Shown one piece after another: positions 17,372-26,102 of a DNA stretch of 64,000 nucleotides (position 1 is the stretch's first letter; each line of letters opens with the position of its first letter). The notes under the pieces were generated by a model, which was not told the DNA's origin, did no database searches, and was given only the letters and a program-made list of their open reading frames with translations. Position numbers and translations under genes: made by a program. The stretch covers positions 1 to 64,000 of the forward strand of contig NZ_JAINVG010000020.1 in NCBI RefSeq assembly GCF_020400725.1, read 5' to 3'. The DNA is from Streptomyces sp. NK15101 (lineage in GTDB: Bacteria > Actinomycetota > Actinomycetes > Streptomycetales > Streptomycetaceae).

Positions 17372-18763
17372 ATGGGTTCTGTGACGACATCTTCCGAAGC
17401 CTTGTTGCCCGGTACCGAGCGGGCTCTGCTGCACCGCGTCGCGGTCGCCCAGTCCGAAGGGCGGGCACCGTCCTTCGTGGGGGCGGTGGTCCGTGACGGT
17501 TCGCTGGTGTGGAGCGGCGCGCGCAGTTGCGTGGACGGCCATGCGCCGGACGCCGACACCCAGTTCAGGATCGGGTCCATCACCAAGGTGTTCACCGCCG
17601 TCCTGGTGATGAGGCTCCGCGACGAGGGCCTGCTCGGGCTCGACGATCCGCTGGAACGGCACCTGAAGGGAACGGGCGTCGGCGAGGTGACGATCGCCCA
17701 ACTCCTGGGCCACACCGGCGGACTCGCCGCCGAGACGCCCGGCTCCTGGTGGGAGCGGTCCTCGGCCGCCCTGCGGCCGGGGCTCTCCGACGTCCTGGGG
17801 GAGCAGCCCTTCCTCCAGTCGCCGGGGCGCCGGCACCACTACTCCAACCCCGGCTACACGCTGCTGGGTTCACTGGTCGAGGCGGTCCGGGGGGTGTCCT
17901 GGGAAGAGGCGCTGCGGCGCGAGATCCTGGAGCCGTTGGGGATGGGTCGCACGACGGTCGATCCCGTCGCCCCGCACGCGGGCGGCTGGGCGGTGCACCC
18001 CTGGGCCGACGTCATGCTGCCCGAACCGTCCGAGGACCTCGGTCTGATGGCATCGGCCGGACAGCTCTGGTCGACGGCCGCCGACCTCGCCCGCTTCGCC
18101 GCCTTCCTCGCTGCGGGGGACGAGCGGGTGCTCTCCGCGGCGACCGTGGAGGAGATGCGTGCCCCCGCCTCTCCCGCCGGGGAGGGCGACTGGGAGGGGA
18201 GCTACGGACTCGGTCTCCAGCTGGTGCACAAGGACGGCCGCACCCTGATCGGCCACAGCGGCTCCCTGCCCGGCTTCGTCGCCTCCCTGTGGGTGAGCGT
18301 GGAGGACGGCCTTGCGGGCATCGCGCTCGCCAACGCCACCTCAGGTCCGCTGACAGGAGTCGTGGCCGCCGATCTCGTACGGATCGTGGCGGAGGCGGAG
18401 CCCCGGTTCCCGGAGCCGTGGCGGCCCCTTCCCGAGGCCGAGGTCGACCAGGAGCTGCTGTCCCTCACGGGACCCTGGTATTGGGGCACGTACGTCTACG
18501 GGCTGCGGCTCGGTCCCGAGCGGAGCGTGGTGCTCGAACCGCTGCGGGGCGCCGGACGACGGGCCCGCTTCCGGGCGCTGCCCGAGGGCGGCTGGGTCGG
18601 CCTGAACGGCTACTACGCGGGCGAGACGCTCAGGGCGGTGCGGCGCGCCGACGGCAGCGTGAGCCATCTCGACCTCGGCTCGTTCGTCTTCACGCGGGAG
18701 CCGTACGAGCCGGGGGACGCGGTTCCGGGCGGTGTGGACGAGGCGGGCTGGCGCGGTCTCTGA
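17372..18763 (+). CDS. serine hydrolase of the beta-lactamase/class C PBP family
   Basis: 463 residues. The active-site triad motifs are present: SITK in RIGSITKVFTAVLV, YSN in HHYSNPGYTLLG, and HSG in IGHSGSLPGF. A C-terminal 110-residue beta domain follows. No signal peptide is visible, so a cytoplasmic or tail-anchored esterase/peptidase is as likely as a true beta-lactamase. The ATG at 17372 is taken; a GTG at 17381 is an alternative. Two parS sites lie just beyond the stop. Confidence 0.85.
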   Translation: MGSVTTSSEALLPGTERALLHRVAVAQSEGRAPSFVGAVVRDGSLVWSGARSCVDGHAPDADTQFRIGSITKVFTAVLVMRLRDEGLLGLDDPLERHLKGTGVGEVTIAQLLGHTGGLAAETPGSWWERSSAALRPGLSDVLGEQPFLQSPGRRHHYSNPGYTLLGSLVEAVRGVSWEEALRREILEPLGMGRTTVDPVAPHAGGWAVHPWADVMLPEPSEDLGLMASAGQLWSTAADLARFAAFLAAGDERVLSAATVEEMRAPASPAGEGDWEGSYGLGLQLVHKDGRTLIGHSGSLPGFVASLWVSVEDGLAGIALANATSGPLTGVVAADLVRIVAEAEPRFPEPWRPLPEAEVDQELLSLTGPWYWGTYVYGLRLGPERSVVLEPLRGAGRRARFRALPEGGWVGLNGYYAGETLRAVRRADGSVSHLDLGSFVFTREPYEPGDAVPGGVDEAGWRGL

Positions 18764-18776
18764 GCAGATGAGGGGT

Positions 18777-18790
18777 GTTTCACGTGAAAC
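18777..18790. other. parS site
   Basis: Perfect GTTTCACGTGAAAC palindrome, the Streptomyces centromere site bound by ParB. It is the first of two sites spaced 20 bp apart, centre to centre, between the serine hydrolase and the GNAT gene. Confidence 0.92.
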
Positions 18791-18796
18791 CATGCC

Positions 18797-18810
18797 GTTT
18801 CACGTGAAAC
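18797..18810. other. parS site
   Basis: Second perfect GTTTCACGTGAAAC of the pair, 7 bp before the end of the convergent GNAT gene. Two helical turns separate the two sites, putting them on the same DNA face. Confidence 0.92.
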
Positions 18811-18816
18811 GTCTCC

Positions 18817-19269
18817 TCAGAGGCTCTTCTTGAACCCCACGTGGGAGGCCTCGAAGCCCAGCCGCTCGTAGAAGCGGTGGGCATCGGTGCGGGTGACGTC
18901 GGAGGTCAGCTGGACGAGCCTGCAGTCCTGGCGCCCGGACTCCTCGACGGCCCATTCGATGAGCTGCGTTCCGAGACCGCTGCCGCGCTCGTCGGCGTGG
19001 ATGCGGACGCCCTCGATGATCGACCGGGTGGTCCCCCGGCGGGAGAGCCCCGGGATGACCGTCAGCTGGAGGGTGCCGACGACCTTGTCCCCGCGGACGG
19101 CCACGACGACGTGCTGGTTCGGGTCGTTCGCGAGGCGCTCGAAGGCGACGAGGTAAGGGGCGAGGTCGTCAGGGGATTCACGCTGTGCGCCCAGGGGGTC
19201 GTCGGCGAGCATCGCGACGATGGCCGGCAGGTCCTCCGCGGTGGCGGGGCGTATCTCAAGATCGCTCAT
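18817..19269 (-). CDS. GNAT family N-acetyltransferase
   Basis: 150 residues, single GNAT domain. Acetyl-CoA-binding loop in VRIHADERGSGLGTQLIEWA and the terminal FYERLGFEASHVGFKK are typical. Substrate unknown. It is downstream of the MarR gene on the same strand (42 bp gap), possibly co-transcribed. Confidence 0.88.
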   Translation of the reverse strand: MSDLEIRPATAEDLPAIVAMLADDPLGAQRESPDDLAPYLVAFERLANDPNQHVVVAVRGDKVVGTLQLTVIPGLSRRGTTRSIIEGVRIHADERGSGLGTQLIEWAVEESGRQDCRLVQLTSDVTRTDAHRFYERLGFEASHVGFKKSL

Positions 19270-19311
19270 GGCCGCAGGGTAACGCCGGGGCGCCCCGCCC
19301 CGGCGCCGGAC

Positions 19312-19770
19312 TCACACGGGCGCGCCCACGCCCTCCACGACCTGGACCAGCGGGGCCAGTTCGGGGTTCTTCGCGGCTTCGTCGAGAGCCTCGCGCAGCG
19401 CCCTGTCGTTGGTGGGGCGGGCCTCTTCGAGGAGCTTCTGACCGGCCTCGGTCACATCGGTGTAGATGCCGCGCCGGTCGGTGGCGCAGAGGTACCGGGT
19501 GAGCAGACCGCGGTCCTCCAGCCGGGTGACGAGCCGGGTGGTGGCGCTCTGGCTGAGCACCACGGCGTCGGCGACCTGCTTCATCTGGAGGTGGCCGCCG
19601 GGGCCGCTGTGCTGGCGGCTGAGGACGTCGAGCAGCGAGTACTCCCGCACGCTCAGACCATGACCGGACTCCAGGGCGCGCTCGATGTGGGACTCGATCC
19701 TGCCGTGGAGCAGGGAGAGGGCGCACCAGCGCTGGGCGAGCGCGGTGAGTGCGGGGTCCGTCGCGGTCAT
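19312..19770 (-). CDS. MarR family transcriptional regulator
   Basis: 152 residues with the winged helix GHLQMKQVADAVVLSQSATT and wing RLEDRGLLTRYLCATDRRG. The ATG at 19770 follows GAGGAGAG; an upstream in-frame ATG at 19836 lacks a ribosome site. Upstream, GCAGACGCCCATTATTGCG is an AT-rich spot that may hold its promoter. No Cys suited to peroxide sensing is evident apart from one in the wing (YLCATD). Targets are probably itself and the GNAT gene. Confidence 0.87.
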   Translation of the reverse strand: MTATDPALTALAQRWCALSLLHGRIESHIERALESGHGLSVREYSLLDVLSRQHSGPGGHLQMKQVADAVVLSQSATTRLVTRLEDRGLLTRYLCATDRRGIYTDVTEAGQKLLEEARPTNDRALREALDEAAKNPELAPLVQVVEGVGAPV

Positions 19771-19858
19771 GTTCTCTCCTCGGTGTCTCCTCGGCGCCGG
19801 TGCGGCTCTCGGTCCAGGGTAGACGAAGGAACGCAATAATGGGCGTCTGCAAGTAAAC

Positions 19859-20722
19859 CTATCCGGCGGCGACCGTCAGGGGAGCGAAGCGGCGGCGCCA
19901 GTCGCCGGGGAGATCGGGCAGGGAGCGGACCATCACCGATGTGGTGGCGATCGTGTCGATGCCGTTCTCCTTCGTCCAGCTCAGCAGGGAGGCGTGCCGC
20001 ACGTCGATGTCCGTGCGCAGCGGTCGGTCGGTGGCGGCGGCCAGCGAGGCGATCAGGGCCTTCGCGGTGCCCGGGTCCCGGGCGATCAGGGGGCCGATGA
20101 CATGGGTGTCCATGTTGGGCCAGGCGGCCGCGAAGCCGGTGATCTCGCCGTCCTCCTCCGCGACCCTGAGGTGATCCGCGAAGGCGGGGAGGCGGGCGAT
20201 GAGATGGGTGCGGTCGAGACCGAAGACCTCGTGGTCCAGGCGCAGGACCGCCGGGAGGTCCTCGGCCGTCGCCGGGCGAACCGGAACGTCCGGGGCGGGG
20301 GCGGCGAAGGTGAAGCGCCCGCGCACCATCTCGGACCGGCTCGTCTCGGTGAAGCCCAGCTGTTCGTACAGGGGCTGCCCGTTCGCCGTGGCGTACAGCG
20401 TGAGCGGGGTGTCCCCGGCCTCCGCCAGCACGTGCCGCATGAGCCGGCGGCCCACGCCCTGGCGTGCGTACCGCTCGGCGACGAGCACCATGCCGATCGC
20501 GGCGAGCCCGGGACCGTACGAGGTGACCACGGAGCAGGCGGCGAGGCCCGGGCCGTCGGGGTCGTCGATGCCGTAGCCGGTGCCGGCGGTGAGCAACAGG
20601 CCCCACTTGTGTTCCTCGCGTGGCCAGCCCCGGTTCTCGGAGAGGTCGGCGCAGGCGAGGAGGTCCTCGGAAATGAGACGTCGGATCGGAAGCCGGGCGA
20701 GGGAGGAGGGGGGAGTCGGCAT
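19859..20722 (-). CDS. GNAT acetyltransferase with C-terminal sterol-carrier-like half
   Basis: 287 residues. The first 140 form a GNAT domain (VLVAERYARQGVGRRLMRHV, LYEQLGFTETSRSEMVRG). The second half repeats the fold weakly (VRPATAEDLPAVLRLDHEVF) and resembles the YitH/HAT C-terminal domain of tandem acetyltransferases. It is upstream of MarR on the same strand with an 88-bp gap. Substrate unknown. Confidence 0.8.
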   Translation of the reverse strand: MPTPPSSLARLPIRRLISEDLLACADLSENRGWPREEHKWGLLLTAGTGYGIDDPDGPGLAACSVVTSYGPGLAAIGMVLVAERYARQGVGRRLMRHVLAEAGDTPLTLYATANGQPLYEQLGFTETSRSEMVRGRFTFAAPAPDVPVRPATAEDLPAVLRLDHEVFGLDRTHLIARLPAFADHLRVAEEDGEITGFAAAWPNMDTHVIGPLIARDPGTAKALIASLAAATDRPLRTDIDVRHASLLSWTKENGIDTIATTSVMVRSLPDLPGDWRRRFAPLTVAAG

Positions 20723-20836
20723 GCCTTTCAGGCTCTCCGAAGCGGTGATCTGCCGTCCACTGCTTTACCGGATCCGGCCGATCTCCCTGGCCGATACCCG
20801 AGGAGTCGTTGATTCCGCCGGTGGGGCACCTGGACG

Positions 20837-21490
20837 ATGTTTCACGTGAAACCCCGAACGCGACGACTGCACCTCTTCGACCTCGACGGCACCCTGATCA
20901 GGGGCTCGGCCGCCGCGGTGGAGATCTCCCGGCAACTCGACCTGGTGGACGAGATCGCCGTTCTGGAGGAGGGGTTCCTGCGGGGGCTCACGCCGGACGA
21001 GTTCGCCGTCCAGGCCCGTGAGCTGTGGGCCGCGCTCACCCTGGAGCAGGTAGCGGCGGCCTTCGAAGGGGCCCCCTGGCTGACGGGCATCCGCGAGGTC
21101 TGGGCGGACATCCGGGCGCGGGGAGACCGCTGCGCGGTCATCTCCCTCTCACCCGACTTCTTCGTCGAGCGGCTTCTCGACTGGGGGGCCGACTCGACCC
21201 ACGGTTCGCTCTGGCCGGCGGTCCCCTTCACCGAGCCGATCCACCGGCCGGGCATTCTCGACGCGCGCGCGAAGGTGCGGATCGCGAGGGAGCTCTGCGC
21301 GGGGTACGGGGTGGACCCCGCCGACTGCGTCGCGTACGGGGACTCGATGTCCGACGCGGAGCTCTTCGCGATCGTGCCGGAGACGGTGGCCGTGAACGCG
21401 GACCACCACCTGGCCGGGCTCTCCCGCCACAGCTACTCCGGCGGGGACCTGCGCGAGGCCTACGCCCTGGTCCGAAACAGCGCAGCCTAG
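20837..21490 (+). CDS. HAD superfamily phosphatase (SerB-like)
   Basis: 217 residues. HAD motif I is LHLFDLDGTLIRGSA, motif II SLSPDF, and motif IV YGDSMSDAELF. The small cap after motif I places it with phosphoserine-phosphatase-like enzymes; the actual phosphate ester is unknown. The start is unusual: ATG plus the next codons (MFHVKP) are made of a perfect parS site at 20839-20852, so either the first residues are templated by parS or translation begins later. Confidence 0.85.
   Translation: MFHVKPRTRRLHLFDLDGTLIRGSAAAVEISRQLDLVDEIAVLEEGFLRGLTPDEFAVQARELWAALTLEQVAAAFEGAPWLTGIREVWADIRARGDRCAVISLSPDFFVERLLDWGADSTHGSLWPAVPFTEPIHRPGILDARAKVRIARELCAGYGVDPADCVAYGDSMSDAELFAIVPETVAVNADHHLAGLSRHSYSGGDLREAYALVRNSAA
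20839..20852. other. parS site overlapping the start of the HAD gene
   Basis: Perfect GTTTCACGTGAAAC, two bases into the coding sequence. ParB bound here would cover the translation start region of the gene. Confidence 0.92.
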
Positions 21491-21595
21491 CCAGAAAACC
21501 GGGCCTATGGCCCGAGAACGCCGCTTTCCGTCCGAAGCGCCGGTCGGAAGCGCCATGCTGCGGTCACTGAAGCCGGCCAGCACGAGGCGAGGCAC

Positions 21596-22789
21596 ATGAT
21601 GGATGCTCCGACCACCACGACGGACGAGCGGGAGCCGCCTGACGCGGAGGGGAAGGAATCCCGGACAGCCGGGGGACCGTCCGCCGACGCGGTGCTCGTC
21701 CGGCGCACCCTGGCGGAGATCGCGCCGGTCGCCGGCCGGGTGACCTCGTACTTCTACGCCCTGCTCTTCGTCCGGCACCCCGAACTGCGCGAGATGTTCC
21801 CCGCGGCCATGGAAACCCAGCGGGACCGGCTCCTGAAGGCCCTGCTGACGGCGGCCGAGCACATGGAAGACACCCCGGTCCTCACCGCGTACCTGGAGAA
21901 CCTCGGCAGGGGGCACCGGAAGTACGGGACCCGGGCGGCCCACTACCCGGCCGTCGGCGAGGCCCTCATCGGAGCTCTGGAGCGGTACGCGGAGAGGAGC
22001 TGGGACGAGGAGACCGAGGCGGCCTGGGTCCGCACGTACACGACGATCTCCCAGATCATGATCGACGCGGCCGCGGAGAACGAGCGGACCGCGCCCGCCT
22101 GGTGGCAGGCCGAGGTGGTCTCCCACGACCTGCGCACCCCGGACATCGCCGTCGTCACCCTCAGGCCCGACCGGCCGTACCCCTTCCTCGCCGGGCAGTA
22201 CACGACGCTGGAGACCCCCTGGTGGCCCCGGATCTGGCGCCACTACTCCTTCGCCTCGGCGCCCCGGCCGGACGGACTGCTCTCCCTGCACGTCAAGGCC
22301 GTCCCGGCCGGCTGGGTGTCCAACGCGCTGGTCCACCGGGCGCGCCCCGGGGACGTGCTGCGGCTCGGTCCGCCGGCCGGCTCCATGACGGTCGACCACT
22401 CCACGGACACCGGCCTGCTCTGCATGGGCGGAGGCACCGGAATAGCGCCGATCAAGGCCCTGGTCGAGGACGTCGCCGAGCACGGGGACCGGCGCCCGGT
22501 CGACGTCTTCTACGGAGCGCGCAGCGGCCACGACCTCTACGACATCGACACGATGCTGCGGCTCCAGAAGACCTTCCCGTGGCTCTCCGTCCACCCGGTC
22601 ACCGAGGAGCAGGGGAGGCTCCCGGACGCCGTCTGCCGCTACGGCCCGTGGAACGAACGGGACGCCTATCTCTCGGGGCCGCTCGACATGGTCCGCCGGG
22701 GCGTCGACGCCCTGCGCGGCGCGGGGGTCCCCTCGGATCGCATCCGCCACGACTTCCTCGCGGAGCTCACCTCCGCCGCTGCCGGTTAG
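21596..22789 (+). CDS. flavohaemoprotein-like globin fused to FAD/NAD(P) reductase
   Basis: 397 residues. Residues about 30-165 are a globin domain, with H107 (LGRGHRKYG) placed as the proximal haem ligand by alignment to flavohaemoglobins and AHYPAVGEALIGAL after it. The reductase follows: RHYSFASAP for FAD, MGGGTGIAPIKAL for the nicotinamide, and a normal C-terminus. Compared with Hmp the N-terminus carries an acidic 25-residue extension, and the C-terminal F-helix wording differs. Role in NO detoxification or O2 chemistry is inferred from the family. Confidence 0.85.
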   Translation: MMDAPTTTTDEREPPDAEGKESRTAGGPSADAVLVRRTLAEIAPVAGRVTSYFYALLFVRHPELREMFPAAMETQRDRLLKALLTAAEHMEDTPVLTAYLENLGRGHRKYGTRAAHYPAVGEALIGALERYAERSWDEETEAAWVRTYTTISQIMIDAAAENERTAPAWWQAEVVSHDLRTPDIAVVTLRPDRPYPFLAGQYTTLETPWWPRIWRHYSFASAPRPDGLLSLHVKAVPAGWVSNALVHRARPGDVLRLGPPAGSMTVDHSTDTGLLCMGGGTGIAPIKALVEDVAEHGDRRPVDVFYGARSGHDLYDIDTMLRLQKTFPWLSVHPVTEEQGRLPDAVCRYGPWNERDAYLSGPLDMVRRGVDALRGAGVPSDRIRHDFLAELTSAAAG

Positions 22790-22817
22790 GGCCTGAGCCG
22801 CCGGACGGGACCTAACC
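22784..22817. terminator. bidirectional hairpin spanning both stop codons
   Basis: Ten-bp stem with one mismatch (GGTTAGGGCC with GGACCTAACC). The TAG of the globin gene lies in one arm and the TAG of the NUDIX gene in the other. Confidence 0.6.
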
Positions 22818-23291
22818 CAGGTCGGGGGCGTGCATCGCGCGGACACCCTCGATGTTGCCGTCGAGGTAGTGGCGCAGGGAGAGCGGGACGAGGTGCACGG
22901 CGGCGATGCCGACCCGGCTGAAGGGCACCCGGACGATCTCGTACTCGCCGACCGGCTCCTCGACCTCGGGGCCGTGCCGCAGCGAGGGGTCCATGGAGCC
23001 GAGCCGGCACACGAAGAAGTGCTGGACCTTCACCCCGGAGACCCCGCCGTCGACGATGTGCTCGACGGTGTCGACGAAGCAGGGCACCACATCGGTGATC
23101 TTGGCGCCGAGCTCTTCGAGCACCTCGCGGTGCAGGGCCTCGACGACGGTGGAGTCGGTGGGCTCCACGCCGCCGCCGGGGGTGACCCAGTAGGGATCCA
23201 TGCCGGGCTTGGTCCGCTTGATGAGGATCAGATCGTCCCCGTCGAGCAGGATGGCGCGTGCGGTGCGCTTGATCACGGGACGTTCGGTCAT
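22812..23291 (-). CDS. NUDIX hydrolase
   Basis: 159 residues. A full Nudix box is seen: GGGVEPTDSTVVEALHREVLEELGA in agreement with GX5EX7REUXEEXGU. Hydrolyses a nucleoside-diphosphate-linked substrate not identifiable from sequence. ATG at 23291; the open frame extends far upstream inside the LysR gene but that part is a shadow. Lies 35 bp downstream of LysR on the same strand, so probably co-transcribed. Confidence 0.88.
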   Translation of the reverse strand: MTERPVIKRTARAILLDGDDLILIKRTKPGMDPYWVTPGGGVEPTDSTVVEALHREVLEELGAKITDVVPCFVDTVEHIVDGGVSGVKVQHFFVCRLGSMDPSLRHGPEVEEPVGEYEIVRVPFSRVGIAAVHLVPLSLRHYLDGNIEGVRAMHAPDLG

Positions 23292-23326
23292 GGGAAGAAA
23301 ATGGCCCGTCCGAGGTGTCCTGAAAC

Positions 23327-24223
23327 TCACCAGTTCCCGGCTGCGCGCAGCAGTTCCTCGTGGGCCCGGGCGAGCGGGGACAGGCCGAGCGTCCCCGTGC
23401 GTGCGACCAGGAAGTAGGTCCGGAGCGGAGGGACCGGGGGGTCGACCAGCGCCACGAGACGCCCCTGCCGCAGGGCCTCCTCGCACAGGTAGCGCGGCAG
23501 GACGGCGAGCCCGGCGCCGGAGGCGGCGGAGTCCCGCACGGCCCGCAGGTCGGGGGCGATGACGGTGGCGGCCGCCGCCGGTTTGGTCTCGAAGACACTC
23601 GCCCAGTAACGGGAGACGAAGGGCAGCGACTCGTGGACCTCGACCACCGGCAGCTGCTCCAGGACCACCGCGCCCTTGCGCAGGAGCACCTCGGGGGAGA
23701 GCCGGGCGGCCCAGCGCGGGGCCGCGACCAGGACGTGCTCCTCGTCGCAGAGCGGGGTGGAGACCAGCAGGCCTCCCCGGGGGCGGGCGGTCGCGATGGC
23801 CAGATCGTGATGGCCCGCGGCGAGCCCGTCGAGGATCTCCTCCGTGTCGCCGAGGAAGGAGGCCCGCACGGCGAGCCCCTGGTCGACCAGGGGGGTGAGG
23901 GCGGGCAGCGCGCGGAGCGCGGTGAACTCCGGGGGGCCGGCGAGATGGAGGGTGCGCACATCGCTCTCCTCGTCGAGCCCGCTCTCGGCGATCTCCACGA
24001 GAGCGTCCAGATGGGGTGCCGCGCGGTGCGCGAGCTCGTCGCCGATGGTGGTCGGGGTGACTCCGCGCGCCTGTCTGAGGAAGAGCGGCCGCCCGAGCTG
24101 TCGCTCCAGCGTGCGGATCTGGCTGGTGACGGCGGGCTGGGAGAGGCCCAGGAGCGCTGCGGCGCGGGTGAAGGAACCGGCCCGGTGCACTGTGACGAAC
24201 GTGCGCAGCAGGGCCAGATCCAT
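23327..24223 (-). CDS. LysR family transcriptional regulator
   Basis: 298 residues, normal LTTR length. N-terminal HTH (MDLALLRTFVTVHRAGSFTR, AAALLGLSQPAVTSQIRTLE) and a two-lobed effector domain follow. The divergent neighbour expected for many LysR proteins is absent: the next gene upstream points the same way. AT-rich DNA at 24293-24360 (CTATAAATAAG) presumably holds its promoter. Inducer and targets unknown; the NUDIX gene downstream is the closest candidate. Confidence 0.88.
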   Translation of the reverse strand: MDLALLRTFVTVHRAGSFTRAAALLGLSQPAVTSQIRTLERQLGRPLFLRQARGVTPTTIGDELAHRAAPHLDALVEIAESGLDEESDVRTLHLAGPPEFTALRALPALTPLVDQGLAVRASFLGDTEEILDGLAAGHHDLAIATARPRGGLLVSTPLCDEEHVLVAAPRWAARLSPEVLLRKGAVVLEQLPVVEVHESLPFVSRYWASVFETKPAAAATVIAPDLRAVRDSAASGAGLAVLPRYLCEEALRQGRLVALVDPPVPPLRTYFLVARTGTLGLSPLARAHEELLRAAGNW

Positions 24224-24390
24224 GTCCGCCCCCTCCCGGCCGCATGGCCGTCCGACTCAGGCGGTCGGCTGACTGCGCCTCAGGACCGTCCAACTATAAA
24301 TAAGTCGATAGGTCGCTGTCGCTACCGTGATTGGACACTGACGCTCAGTCAACTAGCCTTGTTCAGGCGGTTTCCGAGCGGGAAACCGAG

Positions 24391-24427
24391 GGCGTTCCGA
24401 GCCACGAGGGGGGAGGCTCGGAGCGCC
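24391..24427 (-). terminator. terminator after the cystathionine lyase-like gene
   Basis: Thirteen-bp stem with one G-T wobble (24391-24403 with 24415-24427), 36 bp beyond the stop of the minus-strand gene ending at 24463 and upstream of LysR. Confidence 0.65.
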
Positions 24428-24462
24428 CCGCTCCGCGTACGCCGGGCCCGGGACCACCGGTC

Positions 24463-25602
24463 TCAGCCGGCGCTCCCGGCCGCGTCGAGGGCGCGCAGCA
24501 CATCGGCGATCAGGTCCTCCGGGTCCTCGGCTCCGACCGAGAAGCGGATGAAGCCCTCCGCCACCGCGTCCCCGCCCCAGCGCCCGCGCCGCTCCGCCGT
24601 GGAGCGCACGCCACCGAAACTGGTGGCGTCGTCGACGAGCCGCAGCTCCTCCAAGAACCGGTCGGCCCGCTTCCGGTCCGCCAGCTCGAAGGAGACGACC
24701 GGGCCGAAGCGCCGCATCTGCCGGGCGGCCACCGCGTGCGAGGGGTCGTCGGGCAGCCCGGGGTAGCGCAGCCCGGTCACGTCCGCGCGTTCGGCGAGCG
24801 TCCGCGCCAGCGCCAGCGCGGTGGAGCACTGCCGGTCGATCCGCAGCTGGAGCGTGGCGAGCGACCGATGGGCGAGCCAGGCCTCCATGGGACCGGGGAT
24901 GGCGCCGACGATCTTCCGCCAGCGCCGTACCTCGGCCGCCCGCCGGGGATCTCGGCAGCTCACATGACCGAGCAGGACGTCGCCGTGCCCGGTCATGCCC
25001 TTGGTGTCGCTGGCGACGGAGAAGTCCGCGCCCAGCGCGAGCGGGCGCTGTCCGAGCGGGGTGGCGAGGGTGTTGTCGACGGCGACGAGCGCCCCGGCGG
25101 CGTGGGCCTCCCGCACCAGACGGCGGACGTCGCACACGTCGAGACCGGGGTTGGACGGGGTCTCGAGCCACAGCAGCCGGGCTCCGTCCAGTACGGACAG
25201 CTGGGCGTCGCCGCCGGTCGGAGCGGTGCGGACCTCGACGCCGTACGCCCGCAGCTGTTCGTGCAGCAGGGGCAGGGCCTGATAGCCGTCGGCCGGCAGA
25301 ACCACCGCGTCGCCGGCCTTCAGCTGCGAGAACAGGACGGCGGAGATCGCGGCCATGCCGGAGGCGAAGACCAGGGTCTCCACCCCCTCCTCCCCCGGTG
25401 CCTCCAGCTCGCCGATCGCCCGCTCCAGATGGGTCCAGGTGGGATTCTCGTCGCGGCCGTAGGTGTAGGGGCCGGTCGGCTCGCCGGGCAGGTGGAAGTG
25501 GGCCGCGAAGACCGGCCCCGGCAGGGTCGGCTCGTACTTCACGGGCTCGGGCAGCCCGGCCCGTACCGCCCGGGTGCCGTCGCCGAGTTCGTCGTCCTTC
25601 AC
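24463..25602 (-). CDS. cystathionine gamma-lyase/synthase family PLP enzyme
   Basis: 379 residues of the Cys/Met-metabolism PLP family. Family landmarks are YTYGRDENPTWTHLERAIGE, LVFASGMAAISAVL, LETPSNPGLDV and the PLP lysine K201 in SDTKGMTGHGD. Likely cleaves or forms a thioether such as cystathionine. GTG start at 25602 follows GGAGGAAC and overlaps the stop of the phosphatase gene by four bases (GTGA), so translation is coupled. An in-frame upstream ATG at 25677 has no ribosome site. Confidence 0.88.
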   Translation of the reverse strand: MKDDELGDGTRAVRAGLPEPVKYEPTLPGPVFAAHFHLPGEPTGPYTYGRDENPTWTHLERAIGELEAPGEEGVETLVFASGMAAISAVLFSQLKAGDAVVLPADGYQALPLLHEQLRAYGVEVRTAPTGGDAQLSVLDGARLLWLETPSNPGLDVCDVRRLVREAHAAGALVAVDNTLATPLGQRPLALGADFSVASDTKGMTGHGDVLLGHVSCRDPRRAAEVRRWRKIVGAIPGPMEAWLAHRSLATLQLRIDRQCSTALALARTLAERADVTGLRYPGLPDDPSHAVAARQMRRFGPVVSFELADRKRADRFLEELRLVDDATSFGGVRSTAERRGRWGGDAVAEGFIRFSVGAEDPEDLIADVLRALDAAGSAG

Positions 25603-26093
25603 GGTGTCCGTTCCTCCAGTTCCGCGCGTACGGCCGCGAGCAGTCCCTCGCTCGCGGCCTCCACCATCTCCAGGCACTCCTCGAAGTCCTCATGGTCCCC
25701 GTAGTAGGGGTCGGGGACGTCGAGGAGTCCGGCCCCGGCGGCCGGGTCGTAGGAGCGCAGGAGCCTTATTCTCGCCGCCTCCTCGGGGGTGCGGGCGAGC
25801 CGGGTGAGCTCCCGCAGATGTCCTTCGTCCAGGGCGATCACCAGGTCGAGGGCGGGGAACCACGAGGGCCGGAACCGCCGGGCGGTGTGCGCGGAGGTGT
25901 ATCCGTTCCCGTCGAGGACGGCGACCGTGCGCGGGTCGGCCCCGTCGCCCTCGTGCCAGCCTCCGGTGCCCGCGCTGTCGACCTCGACCAGCCCGCCGAG
26001 GCCGGCCTCCTCCACCCGGCGGCGGAAGACGTGCTCGGCCATCGGCGAGCGGCAGATGTTGCCCGTGCAGACGAAGCAGACGCGGTAGGTCAT
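25599..26093 (-). CDS. ptpA: low-molecular-weight protein-tyrosine phosphatase
   Basis: 164 residues. The P-loop C9-TGNIC-R15-S is at the N-terminus and DVPDPYYG near residue 128 supplies the general-acid Asp. Removes phosphate from phosphotyrosine. In S. coelicolor the equivalent PtpA affects secondary metabolism. It lies 10 bp... before the four-TM gene end and is coupled by a GTGA overlap to the PLP lyase downstream. Confidence 0.92.
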   Translation of the reverse strand: MTYRVCFVCTGNICRSPMAEHVFRRRVEEAGLGGLVEVDSAGTGGWHEGDGADPRTVAVLDGNGYTSAHTARRFRPSWFPALDLVIALDEGHLRELTRLARTPEEAARIRLLRSYDPAAGAGLLDVPDPYYGDHEDFEECLEMVEAASEGLLAAVRAELEERTP

Positions 26094-26102
26094 GGTCCCC
26101 GC

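Noticed and set aside
22812-24293. Long minus-strand frame across LysR and NUDIX genes as one protein
   Set aside because: Upstream part is the wrong frame of LysR; NUDIX has its own ATG at 23291.
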